The notes under the pieces are model-generated. The model saw nothing but the letters and a program-made list of their open reading frames with translations. It ran no database searches and had not been told where the DNA came from. A program made the translations under genes and the position numbers. Shown one piece after another: positions 38,215 through 48,181 of a DNA stretch of 64,000 nucleotides. Within the stretch, counting starts at the first letter, position 1. Each line of letters opens with the position of its first letter. The stretch comes from RH-AL1 sp965249685 (GTDB lineage Bacteria > Pseudomonadota > Alphaproteobacteria > Rhizobiales > Beijerinckiaceae), in assembly GCA_965249685.1 (NCBI GenBank), contig CBDFMN010000003.1, forward strand, positions 1,240,001 to 1,304,000, in the 5' to 3' direction.

Positions 38215-38508
38215 CTACAGGTCGAGGGGTCCGTCGTGCGTGTGGAACGCGCGCACCCTGTGGAACAAGGGTGTATCGTAGTGGACGGGCAGGGCAAGCT
38301 CGCCCGTCAACCAGGAGAAGACGTCGCGGTCCTGCGCTTCGAGCAGCGCTTCCAGGTCGGTCAGCTCCTGGTCGCTGAGGTCGCGCAGCGCGGCGTCGGC
38401 GAACCGGCCCATCGTCAGGTCCATCTCCCGCGTGCCGCGGTGCCACGCGCGAAACAGGATGCGGCGGCGGCGGACGTCGAGCCCCGCGCTTCCACGCTGA
38501 CCGGTCAT
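38215..38508 (-). CDS. sdhE: FAD assembly factor SdhE
   Basis: SdhE helps attach FAD to succinate dehydrogenase and fumarate reductase. The 97-residue product has the family core RRRILFRAWHRGTREMDL and FADAALRDLSDQELTDLEALL, then DRDVFSWLTGE. The RGxxE motif is present as HRGTREMD. The start ATG is at 38508. It lies 38 bp upstream of mfd on the same strand and may be cotranscribed. Confidence 0.93.
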   Translation of the reverse strand: MTGQRGSAGLDVRRRRILFRAWHRGTREMDLTMGRFADAALRDLSDQELTDLEALLEAQDRDVFSWLTGELALPVHYDTPLFHRVRAFHTHDGPLDL

Positions 38509-38586
38509 GATGGTCTCCGATTCCGGTAAGCCGCAACTCGCTTCTACATAGGCCATCTGGTTGGGATTGGGACTCCCTCTCTCACC

Positions 38587-38693
38587 GTCATGCCCGGCCT
38601 TGTGCCGGGCACCCACGCCGTGCCGTTCCCCCTTTTCGACGGTAGGACCGCACCGTCTCGGCGTGGATGGCCGCGACGGGCCCGGCCATGACG
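38587..38693. repeat. Intergenic palindromic element (gtcatgcccggc family)
   Basis: Termini gtcatgcccggccttgtgcc and ggcccggccatgac, with ccacgcc and ggcgtgg inside them, form a long inverted repeat of about 107 bp. Elements with these ends are frequent in alphaproteobacterial intergenic regions. It lies between sdhE and recG. Confidence 0.75.
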
Positions 38694-38756
38694 CGCAGGA
38701 ACGTTTGAAGGAGAGCCGTTGAAGCGCCCCCGCGCAAGCTGTAGCCTCCCACCCCG

Positions 38757-40856
<2,100 letters not shown>

Positions 40857-40994
40857 CGGGCCACGCGGGCGAGACGGCGACCGCGCGTGGTGCCGCCTCG
40901 GCATCCTCGACGCCCGATGCGGACGGAGCACCCTGCCGTCTTCAGCTCGAGGCGCAGCGGCAATCGCTCGAGCCGCAGTTCGCAGCGACGTACG

Positions 40995-42365
40995 ATGGCC
41001 GATGGCGGGACGGCCAGGAAGCCCCCCGGCCGTTGGTATTCTCTCGTGCCCCGCGGCGGCGCCGGACTCGCTTGCGACACGGCCGGCGTGGCGCTCGGCG
41101 GCACGCCTTTGGTCCACGCCCGCCGCGACGCAGGGGACGTCGTCCGCTGCGCGGTGCGCCCGACGCACGAGGTCGACCGCATCTTAACGGCAGCCTTCGG
41201 CGTCCTGCCCGACGCGGTGGTGCCGCGCCTCCATCGCGGGCTGCACCGGGCCGCGCGGTGGATCGAGGCCGGCGACCTCTGCCTCGCCAGCATCGAGACG
41301 GTGATGCTCGATGTCCCCGCCCTGACAACCGAAGGGATGGCCAAGCTCGCTGCCCTCGCCGACCTCGATAAAGGGGGAGCGGGATGGGAGGACCAGCCGC
41401 GCGTCCCCGGCGGGCAAGGTCGGGGCGGCCAGTGGACCGCGGACGGTGGTGACGGCACGGTCGCCGGCGAGTTGGCTTCCAACCCACTCACCCGACTGCC
41501 GCTTGACGACGGCGTCCTCCATCCCGAGGACGACCGCCCGCACCTGATCCCGGTCGGCGCGTCGGAAGAGGACGAGCCCTCCCGCCGCTCGAACGGACCG
41601 CCGCCCGACGAGGTCACCAGCCTGGAGCAGGTGTTTCCCGGCCTCGCCGACGCGCCGGGCCTGGCGATCCCCCTGGCGCCGGTCGACGGCTTCCTCGGAT
41701 TGACCGGCCTCGCCGACGAGGCGAACCTCGAGGCCACGCTGGCGGTCTACCGCCGCGTGGTGGCCGACATCAAGGCGGTCGACCCGCATTTCGCCGACGC
41801 GGAGATCCTGCCCGCCGGCGGCATCGCCGGCCTGTCCTGGCGGGAGCGCAACGCCCTCATCGACGACCTGCTCCTGACGCGGGCGTCCGCTCTTTACAGG
41901 CTGCGCGGCGAGGTCGGGCCGCTGCAGGTGGAGACGCTGCGGTTCCTGCAGAAGAGCGTCGATGAAGCATATGCCGAAGGTATGGAAAGGTATGTTTCGG
42001 GACGCCTAAAACGAAATCTGTCGCGCGAAGAAGCTATAGGTAACTTTATAGATCGAGTGGCGCGGCAGCGCCTCCAATTAGCTTACCGTCGCAACGGGAT
42101 CAAATTCGGAGCAGGAGGGGACGTCACGATAAATAATCGGGACTACAACACGAGTTCACTTGAGAATGCATACACAATCCCTGACGCGCGGATCGGGGAC
42201 ATTTCATTTGACTGGACGCTGACAGAGAAATCGATTTCTACGAAGCAGGTTCGTGGTTTCTTTGCGGCCGACTCAAACCCTCGCGGTGTCATCATTGTCC
42301 GTCCGACGCAGGGTGGACGCAATAGAATTTATCTTATCCCTCGTCCAAATGACCTTAAGCGTTAG
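40995..42365 (+). CDS. Putative polymorphic toxin with a foreign C-terminal domain (locus 1)
   Basis: The 456-residue product has two parts. Residues 1 to about 320 are GC-rich in coding DNA and contain RPPGRWYSLVPRGG-like text, LGGTPLV and the motif QPRVPGGQGRGGQWT. This resembles the linker motif seen in the locus-2 gene and in toxin-like proteins of other Hyphomicrobiales. The C-terminal 140 residues are encoded by DNA of about 42% GC (42121-42180) against about 80% at 41401-41460. They contain IPDARIGDISFDWTLTEK and GFFAADSNPRGVIIVRP, which could be a PD-(D/E)XK-like nuclease, but that is a guess. The start at 40995 is the most likely; 40917 and a GTG at 40887 are alternatives. A small gene follows after 9 bp. 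Confidence 0.7.
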   Translation: MADGGTARKPPGRWYSLVPRGGAGLACDTAGVALGGTPLVHARRDAGDVVRCAVRPTHEVDRILTAAFGVLPDAVVPRLHRGLHRAARWIEAGDLCLASIETVMLDVPALTTEGMAKLAALADLDKGGAGWEDQPRVPGGQGRGGQWTADGGDGTVAGELASNPLTRLPLDDGVLHPEDDRPHLIPVGASEEDEPSRRSNGPPPDEVTSLEQVFPGLADAPGLAIPLAPVDGFLGLTGLADEANLEATLAVYRRVVADIKAVDPHFADAEILPAGGIAGLSWRERNALIDDLLLTRASALYRLRGEVGPLQVETLRFLQKSVDEAYAEGMERYVSGRLKRNLSREEAIGNFIDRVARQRLQLAYRRNGIKFGAGGDVTINNRDYNTSSLENAYTIPDARIGDISFDWTLTEKSISTKQVRGFFAADSNPRGVIIVRPTQGGRNRIYLIPRPNDLKR

Positions 42366-42374
42366 AGGTGATCC

Positions 42375-42719
42375 TTGCGCCTGACTTACAAAGACTACGT
42401 TCCAGCAGACCTCAGCGAAGTCTACGACTTGTTAGGACTTATGATGTTATACTCTCCAAATTTTGTGGACAAAAGCGGAAGATTTAAGGATCAGAATATC
42501 GACACAATATTTGCCGCTCTCAATAGGGGCCTGTCACACAAGAGAGGTGATCTAGGCGAGGAAAAGTACACGCGTCTCATGGTCATGTCAGCGCGGATGA
42601 GGGCCCACTTCGAGGCCGATCCGGAGGACAAGACGCAAGACGCCCTCAAAGGCCGAGACCTGATCGACGAAATGTCGGAGATCCTGCTCCAGCATCATCG
42701 CGCGTCACAGAAGATATGA
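42375..42719 (+). CDS. Putative immunity protein (locus 1)
   Basis: The 114-residue product is mostly helical and acidic (VYDLLGLMMLYSPNFVD, LIDEMSEILLQHH), with no recognised domain. It starts at a TTG, 9 bp after the toxin-like gene, with a good ribosome binding site (agaggtg) 5 bases upstream. Its low GC matches the toxin's C-terminal part, so the two probably moved together. The role as immunity protein is inferred from position, size and composition. Confidence 0.65.
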   Translation: MRLTYKDYVPADLSEVYDLLGLMMLYSPNFVDKSGRFKDQNIDTIFAALNRGLSHKRGDLGEEKYTRLMVMSARMRAHFEADPEDKTQDALKGRDLIDEMSEILLQHHRASQKI

Positions 42720-42842
42720 TGTACTTATGGCAGCAGCACGTCTCATAGCGGCGCATTCAAGTTCTCACAGACCTGATCATATAGGTCTGCCGTCGGGGTA
42801 AAGCTTTAAAACTCTTGACGGCCTCGGGATCGCCGGTGCGCT

Positions 42843-42973
42843 TCAAGGGGTCCAGATTTCGACGCCGACGACGGCGCCCGTCGCGTCGTAATCGAGGATA
42901 ATGTCGTCGGCCCCTCTTCGCTCTCGACGATGGGGGCATCAGCGAGGATCAGGGTAATGGCGGCGGCGGTCAT
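42843..42973 (-). pseudogene. DUF2283-family gene remnant
   Basis: On the minus strand, AAITLILADAPIVESEEG is followed in the next frame by ADDIILDYDATGAVVGVEIW and a stop. Together they make the C-terminal two thirds of a DUF2283 protein, broken by a frameshift at about 42911. These small proteins of unknown function are often found beside toxin-antitoxin-like genes. The N-terminus is missing. Confidence 0.65.
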
Positions 42974-43017
42974 GCCTGCTGATTTCGGGGACCTATGGGC
43001 TCCAGCCGCCGCGAGGC

Positions 43018-43110
43018 CGTCTTTGCGAGCGCAGCGAAGCAACCCAGAGCCGCGGCGCACCCATGGGGTGTCTTGCGGCCCCTGGGCTGCTTCGCTGCGC
43101 TCGCAGGGAC
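43018..43110. repeat. Intergenic palindromic element, copy 2
   Basis: The left arm tctttgcgagcgcagcgaag pairs with cttcgctgcgctcgcaggga on the right, with related inner bases aacccagag and cctgggctg. It is the same family as the elements at 20680 and 43313. Confidence 0.85.
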
Positions 43111-43312
43111 GCTCTAAATGCGGGCATGACCTTGGATCACTCGCCGGACTCAAACTTCGGCCCGTGCGGATGTCTCGTCCGATACTCTAGGTCTGGGCGC
43201 AGGCTTCGCTGTTCCACGCCGTAGGTGAAGGGGTAAACGCCGAACTGCTCACCTCAGTCCGTCAGTCCCACGGGACGCTCTTCGGCGCGTCCCGCGCGAG
43301 CCGCCACGATCC

Positions 43313-43409
43313 CGTCTTTGCGAGCGCAGTGAAGCAATCCAGAGCCACAGCGCAATGTTGGTGGATGTCGGGCAACCCCTAGGCTGCTTCGCTGCGCTCG
43401 CAGTGACGG
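43313..43409. repeat. Intergenic palindromic element, copy 3
   Basis: The left arm cgtctttgcgagcgcagtga and the right arm cttcgctgcgctcgcagtga form an inverted repeat of about 97 bp in all. Its arms closely match copy 2, 200 bp away; the loops differ. Confidence 0.85.
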
Positions 43410-43474
43410 ACCGATCCTTGCTTTGACGAATTGTTTCTTAGCAAACCGTCTGACCTCATACCAATCTGCGTTGA

Positions 43475-44535
43475 TCAGCATTTGTGAGCCCAATCGCGCA
43501 ACCCAATGGTCATGATTGTCCATGGCTGGGCGGTGAGTTTGTTCCAGGCGTCACAGCAGTGGCCGACGATGTCGTCGTAGGACGTGAAGACGCGGTTCGA
43601 CAGCCAGTTGCCGCGTAGGTATTGCCAGACGTTCTCGACAGGGTTGAGTTCGGGGCTGCGCGGCGGCAGAGGCAGCAGTGTGATGTTGTCGGGCACAGCG
43701 AGCTTGGCGGACGTGTGCCAGCCAGCCTGGTCGAGCATCAGGACTGCGTGGGCACCCGGATCGACCGCCAGACTGATCTCCTTGAGATGTTCGGCCATGG
43801 CTTGTGTGGTGCACCAGGGCAGGACGAGACCTGCTCCCTTTCCCTTGGCCGGGCAGATCGCCCCGAAGATGTAGGCCGACTTGGTCCGTTGATCATGGGG
43901 GGCGCGCGGCCGTGTTCCGCGTTTCGCCCAGCGCCGGGTGATCGTATTCTTCTGACCAACCCTGGCTTCGTCCTGCCACCAGAGCTCTATGGCTGTGTCG
44001 GGCGGAAGTTGGGCTTGGATCGCCGCCAGTTCGGTGGGGAAGTTTTTTTAAATGTCGCCAGGGCCGCCTCGTTCTGGGCGTGATGCTGCGGCCGAGCGGA
44101 CAGCTTACGATAACCCAGATTGCGCAGCTCACGGCCGACTGTCGTCTCGTCCAGGCTGATGTCGAACTCCTCGAAGATCCACCACGCAAGGTCCCTCAGT
44201 CGCCATCGAACCACACCATGGATGGCAGGGATCGGCCCGCTTTCTACGATCTGTACTAGCGCCTGGCGCTGCGCGTCGTTCAGCTTTGGGGCATGGCCTG
44301 GCGCCTTGCCGTCGATCAGCCCCTCGGGACCGTCCTGATTGAAAGCCAGAACCCAATCGCGGATGGTCTGGAGGCCTACCCCGCCGATCCGCGCCGCATC
44401 GGTGCGCGTGCCACCGTCATAGATTGCCGCCAGCACCAACAGGCGGCGCCCTTGCGCCGCATCCTTGGTGAGTTTTGCAATACCTCTCAGAGCGGCGGCA
44501 TCGAAATCAGATCGTAGCGCAATCGGAACACTCAT
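43475..44535 (-). CDS. IS630-family transposase, two frames joined at an A7 tract
   Basis: The N-terminal frame (44535 to 43987) has helix-turn-helix segments (ALRGIAKLTKDAAQGRRLLV, TRTDAARIGGVGLQTIRDWV). It runs into TFKKTS and stops. In the -1 frame the same site reads TFKKNFPTELAAIQAQL and continues to WWQDEARVGQKN, LMLDQAGWH and PRSPELNPVENVWQYL, which hold the DDE residues, ending at 43475. The join lies at seven A residues (t7 at 44043-44049 on the plus strand). Programmed slippage or a simple deletion would both explain it. The joined product would have about 353 residues, normal for the family. Confidence 0.85.
44043..44052 (-). other. Putative slippery site in the transposase gene
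   Basis: The minus strand reads tttaaaaaaac. A shift of -1 here joins the two transposase frames exactly. The A-rich tract fits either ribosomal or polymerase slippage; no downstream stimulatory structure was checked. Confidence 0.5.
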
Positions 44536-44586
44536 GGCGGACGCTCCTGTCCCCACCATTGATTCAAGCTTCAGCCGATTCGCATA

Positions 44587-45036
44587 GCCGGACGAGTCAC
44601 GCTCGGCGCATGCTGATATCAGCCCCTCAATCCCACGGCACGCTCTTCGGCGCGTTCTGCGCCAGCTGACGCCGGCGCGCGCCGCGAGGTCCGCCTGCCG
44701 GATTTTTAGGCCGCGCCGGAGGTCGCAGATCGCCCCGCCGAGCGCGGTGGTGTTCGGCGTCGCCAGCCCCTCGCGTGTCCAGGCCATGCTCCCTCCCCCC
44801 GTTCCGATGGGCGCGGGCCGCCGTCCGCCCGCCCCGATCGTCGCGTGTCGGAGCACCCTGACGCGGGCCCGGCCGATGTCCCCCGAAAGAGCCTTCGGCT
44901 CGCCGCCTTGTCGCCCCGCGCCGACCCCGGACCGCCCGCGTGTCGCCCGACGGCGACCGCGCGGTCCCATTGTCCCACGAGCGGCGACGCCGAGGCGGGC
45001 CAGCGCAACGACCCCTCGCGTATCCGGTATTATTAC
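44587..45036. other. Non-coding stretch with a broken small gene
   Basis: On the minus strand an ATG at 44787 begins MAWTREGLATPNTTALGG and AICDLRRGLKIRQADLAAR, and after a change of frame the sequence ends in RQLAQNAPKSVPWD and a stop at about 44631. The tail matches the remnant near 43266, so both look like parts of one small gene family. I cannot name the family. The rest is GC-rich without features. Confidence 0.5.
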
Positions 45037-45490
45037 CTAGAATTGGGGTAGAAAGTCAAGGCGTTGGGCCCGGTCGGGATGATCGAGGCGGGGCGAGTTC
45101 GACGTGCCCGGCTGGACAGCCGAAGGCATGGTCTGCACCTCGGCGACGATTTCTGCCGTCGCTTCAATAGAAGCTCCGCTTGATGCGGCTTGGCCTCTTT
45201 GGAGACCTGCAAGTTCACCAAACGTCCTGCCATTCATCCCCGGCGGCAACTTTACCACTGCCTCGCGCAACGGGATCGGCGACTGAACAGCGGCGGCAAT
45301 CGCCCTCTCCGTCGCGCGGACGGCCGCGGCACCCGCCGCCGCCTCCCCACCCAGAAACGCCGCCGCGCCCGCGATCCCCACCGTGATCGGGTTCGTCGCG
45401 AGCGCCCGCGCCCGCGTGCGCGTGCCGACCTGCGCGCCGGTGTCGTACTCCGGCACTTCCTCGGCGAGCCACGCCTGCACGGCGCTCCGG
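45037..45490 (-). pseudogene. Orphan toxin C-terminal cassette (locus 2)
   Basis: This cassette has no N-terminal part or start of its own. It reads SAVQAWLAEEVPEYDTGAQ at the 5' end, then NPITVGIAGAAAFLGGEAA and FGELAGLQRGQAASSGASIE. Up to there it is nearly the same as the C-terminal part of the gene at 45774-46762 (about 340 bp shared: 45148-45487 against 45924-46272). After that point it has a different tail ending in DRAQRLDFLPQF. It follows the small partner gene directly. Orphan cassettes with a shared leading segment and different tails are typical of polymorphic toxin loci. Confidence 0.7.
45148..45487. repeat. Direct repeat A of the toxin-cassette pair
   Basis: It matches 45924-46272 with scattered substitutions and two small length differences (6 nt in gtgtcg, 2 nt in a CG tract). 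Recombination between the two could swap the C-terminal tails. Confidence 0.85.
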
Positions 45491-45516
45491 AGGGGCGGCT
45501 TGGTCGCGATTAAACC

Positions 45517-45777
45517 TTACATGGGCGAAGGGTCGTGCAGCGTCGGAGGCGTTCGATCCACGCCGTCGATGGACAGGCGAGCGCGGCACCCTTCCCAAAG
45601 ATAGATCGTGAAGTAACCGGGTGTGAGATAGGTCTCGAGTTGTTTCAGCTCATTGTAGTATATGGTAATTTCAAGAGTTGAACGAACTCCAAGCTCCACT
45701 TCGTCAAGCCAAGGCTCGATAATAACCTTCATAGGCTTGTCCGCATTTCGAAAGCTGTACCATAGCGCGCCAGTCAT
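45517..45777 (-). CDS. Putative immunity protein (locus 2)
   Basis: The 86-residue product begins MTGALWYSFRNADKPMKVI and is beta-rich and acidic, with hydrophobic strands (VIIEPWLDEVEL, YFTIYLWEGCRARLSIDG). No family is recognised. The ATG overlaps the stop of the toxin-like frame as ATGA, and the coding DNA is poorer in GC than the flanks. The immunity role is inferred from context. The frame is intact although the toxin gene is broken. Confidence 0.65.
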   Translation of the reverse strand: MTGALWYSFRNADKPMKVIIEPWLDEVELGVRSTLEITIYYNELKQLETYLTPGYFTIYLWEGCRARLSIDGVDRTPPTLHDPSPM

Positions 45778-46762
45778 CTATAAATCCTCAGTATGTTTTT
45801 GAGCAACTCGACGCGGTGGAGCGCCGCCTCGTTGTTCGCGCCTTTTTGGAGAGCACCAACGTAACCTCGCAGCATCATTGAAACAGCGTTACGGGACACG
45901 CCAGCTGCCTTTAATCGCGCGATGATTTCTGCCGTCGCTTCAATGGAAGCTCCGCTTGATGCAGCTTGGCCTCTTTGGAAACCTGCAAGTTCACCAAAGT
46001 CTGCGCCTTTCAATCCGTAAGGCAGCGCTTGGACTGCCTCGCGCAACGGGATCGGCGACTGAACAGCGGCGGCAATCGCCCGCTCCGTTGCGCGGACGGC
46101 CGCGGCACCCGCCGCCGCCTCCCCGCCCAGGAACGCCGCCGCGCCCGCGATCCCCACCGTGATCGGGTTCGTCGCGAGCGCACGCGCGCGCGCGTGCGCG
46201 TGCCGACCTGCGCGCCGGTGTCGGTGTCGTACTCCGGCACCTCCTCATTGAGCCACGCCTGCACGGCGCTCCAGAAGGCGGCCCAGCGTCCGCTCTCCCG
46301 CCCCTGGCCGGCCGGGACGCGGGGCTGGTTGGGATCGCATTTGGCGAGGCCGCAGGCGTAACTTACGGCCTTGGTCAAAACCTAGGGCGGCGTCCCACGG
46401 TCGAGAAGGTGTTCGGCCACGCGGAGGTGGTCGGCCTCGTCGGACCCATGAAGGCGCGGCAGGTCCGCGAAAAGGAGGCGGAAGTTCGCCAAGGCTTTGT
46501 CGCCGCTCTGCCAGGTGGCTTCCGCCGCCTTGATCGGCGGGAGCACATCATGGGCAACTGGGCGACCGGCCGCGACGGATAGCAAGGCCAGGAGGCGCTC
46601 GTGGTCCGCCGCGAGGGCGAGACGACCATCGTTCGCTCGCCGCACCAAGCGGGTTCCGGCCCCAAGGATGAGCCCGGCACCATCCATGGCGATCGTGGCG
46701 GTGGGGCGGGCGGACCACGCGGGCCCGTCGTCGCGGCGGCGGAAATCGGGTTCGTAGCGCAT
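45774..46762 (-). pseudogene. Putative polymorphic toxin gene, broken (locus 2)
   Basis: Three consecutive pieces make one gene. The first (46762-46382) has LALAADHERLLALLSVAAGR and ends at an amber codon in PP-stop-VLTKAVSY, in frame with the next piece. The second contains CDPNQPRVPAGQGRESGRW and SAVQAWLNEEVPEYD. It loses frame at 46179-46192, where a CG tract is 14 nt long instead of 12 in the orphan copy. The third (to 45774) reads NPITVGIAGAAAFLGGEAA, ASSGASIEATAEIIARLKA and a tail ending LLKNILRIYR. The motif QPRVP(A/G)GQGR links it to locus 1. Without read-through and a frame correction, no full protein is made. Confidence 0.7.
45924..46272. repeat. Direct repeat B of the toxin-cassette pair
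   Basis: This copy belongs to the full-length toxin-like gene. It matches 45148-45487 and marks the exchange segment between the N-terminal part and the variable tail. Confidence 0.85.
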
Positions 46763-46867
46763 GAGACAAGACTACGCCGACGCGCGGGATCTCTAAACGG
46801 CCGTTCCCGTCTCCGCACCCTCTGGAGGTTGTACGATCACAAACAATGCCACTTTGCGGGGGACCCG

Positions 46868-47824
46868 TCACGCCACCGGCCGCAGCTCCCGCGGCAGCGG
46901 GAAGAACACGCTCTCGTCGGCCGTCGAGACGATCTCGATCTCCAGCTCGAAGCGCTCGGCGAAGGCGTCCATGATCTCCTCGACCAGCACCTCGGGGGCC
47001 GACGCGCCCGCCGTGATGCCGAGCGTCGTGATGTCCTTGAACAGCTCCCACTCGACGTCGTCGGCGCGCAGCACGAGGCGCGAGAGCGGGCAGCCGGAGC
47101 GCTCGCCAACCTCCTTCAGCCGCTGCGAGTTGGAGGAGTTGGACGAGCCCACCACGATCAACGCGTCGACGATGGGGGCGATGCGCTTCACCGCTTCCTG
47201 GCGGTTGGTGGTGGCGTAGCAGATGTCCTCGCGCTGCGGCCCGACGATCTGCGGGAAGCGCTCGTGCAGCTTGTCCACCATCTGCCGGGTGTCGTCGACC
47301 GACAGCGTCGTCTGCGTGACGTAGGCGAGGTTCGCCTCGTCGTCGACGTTCAGCGTCTCGATGTCTTCGGGCGTCTGCACCAGCAGGATGGAGCCCTGCG
47401 GCAGCTGCCCCAGCGTGCCCACCACCTCCGGGTGCCCGGCGTGGCCGACGAGCAGGATCTGCCGTCCGCGCTTGTAGTGCGACTGCGCCTCGCGGTGGAC
47501 CTTGGTGACGAGCGGGCACGTCGCGTCGATGGCGAGGAAGTTGCGGCGGCCGGCCTCGGCGGGGATCGACTTCGGAACGCCGTGCGCGGAGAAAATCACC
47601 GGCTTGTCCGTGTCCGGCACTTCCGAGAGCTCCTCGACGAAGATTGCGCCCTTTGCCTTCAGGCCCTCGACGACGTATTTGTTGTGCACGATCTCGTGGC
47701 GCACATAGACGGGCGCGCCGTAGATCTGCAGCGCCCGCTCCACCGCGTCGATCGCCCGCACCACGCCGGCGCAGAAGCCGCGCGGGGCGCAGAGAAAAAT
47801 CCGAAGCTTCGGCTTGGTGGTCAT
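46868..47824 (-). CDS. ispH: 4-hydroxy-3-methylbut-2-enyl diphosphate reductase
   Basis: IspH is the last enzyme of the MEP isoprenoid pathway and carries a [4Fe-4S] cluster. The three cluster cysteines are in CAPRGFCAGV, DATCPLV and SGCPLS, and the substrate motif VGSSNSSNSQRL and the HAGHPEV and AHG boxes are present. From the ATG at 47824 there are 318 residues. The open frame upstream holds another ATG at 47845 but no homology. It is divergent from the TauE/SafE gene across 357 bp. Confidence 0.96.
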   Translation of the reverse strand: MTTKPKLRIFLCAPRGFCAGVVRAIDAVERALQIYGAPVYVRHEIVHNKYVVEGLKAKGAIFVEELSEVPDTDKPVIFSAHGVPKSIPAEAGRRNFLAIDATCPLVTKVHREAQSHYKRGRQILLVGHAGHPEVVGTLGQLPQGSILLVQTPEDIETLNVDDEANLAYVTQTTLSVDDTRQMVDKLHERFPQIVGPQREDICYATTNRQEAVKRIAPIVDALIVVGSSNSSNSQRLKEVGERSGCPLSRLVLRADDVEWELFKDITTLGITAGASAPEVLVEEIMDAFAERFELEIEIVSTADESVFFPLPRELRPVA

Positions 47825-48181
47825 GGCGCGATCCGCTGAGGGCATGACAGAGGTAGTGGCGTCAGCGCCCATGGGTGTCAAGGTTCGCCGCCCGGCCGCG
47901 CTCGATGCGAACAGCGCGGAGACGGCGGCCAAGCCCGCGCCGGAACCGCGACGAACGGGCCCGCGCGCGGCGATCGGGCGAGGCCGCAGGCCGATGCGAA
48001 TCGGTGCGCGGCCGCCTCCCCCTAAAGACTTCTTCTTCCCTTATGCACTTGGAAAACCAATCTATTCTCTAAAAAGTTAGTGGCACGAAAGAATAACCGG
48101 CTGCTTGACGTGAACGCGGCACCCTCGTCAGATGTTGGGGGGACAGTTATCCACGTCTGCCTCCATATCGGGAGTTGTGGC
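47825..48181. other. Divergent intergenic region
   Basis: This 357-bp stretch separates ispH and the TauE/SafE gene, which point away from each other, so it probably holds both promoters. An A/T-rich patch (ttatgcacttggaaaaccaa) lies around 48040-48060. No gene or clear box was identified. Confidence 0.45.

Larger units (their letters stand above)
42720..43458. other. Non-coding stretch with remnants and two palindromes
   Basis: No intact gene was seen. It holds the DUF2283 remnant at 42843-42973 and two copies of the intergenic palindrome at 43018 and 43313. Just before the second copy, on the minus strand, the end of a lost gene encodes LARDAPKSVPWD followed by a stop. The same tail occurs beyond the IS element at 44631-44673. 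Confidence 0.6.
43459..44586 (-). mobile_element. IS630-family insertion sequence
   Basis: The element contains one IS630-type transposase gene in two frames. IS630 elements insert at TA and duplicate it; TA occurs at 43459-43460 and 44585-44586, giving a length near 1.13 kb, as usual for the family. Terminal repeats are short and imperfect (ccaatctgcgttgatc on the left, tgcgaatcggctgaagc read inward on the right), so the exact ends are tentative. It lies among gene remnants between toxin loci 1 and 2. Confidence 0.75.

Noticed and set aside
34814..38281. Open frame of 1155 codons on the plus strand opposite mfd
   Set aside because: It is the antisense of a certain gene; its residue composition (Arg, Ala, Gly, His) is that of a high-GC shadow frame and no motif is visible.
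43018..43409. Possible CRISPR array from the two similar palindromes
   Set aside because: Only two units with long inverted arms and no regular spacers; no cas gene is near.
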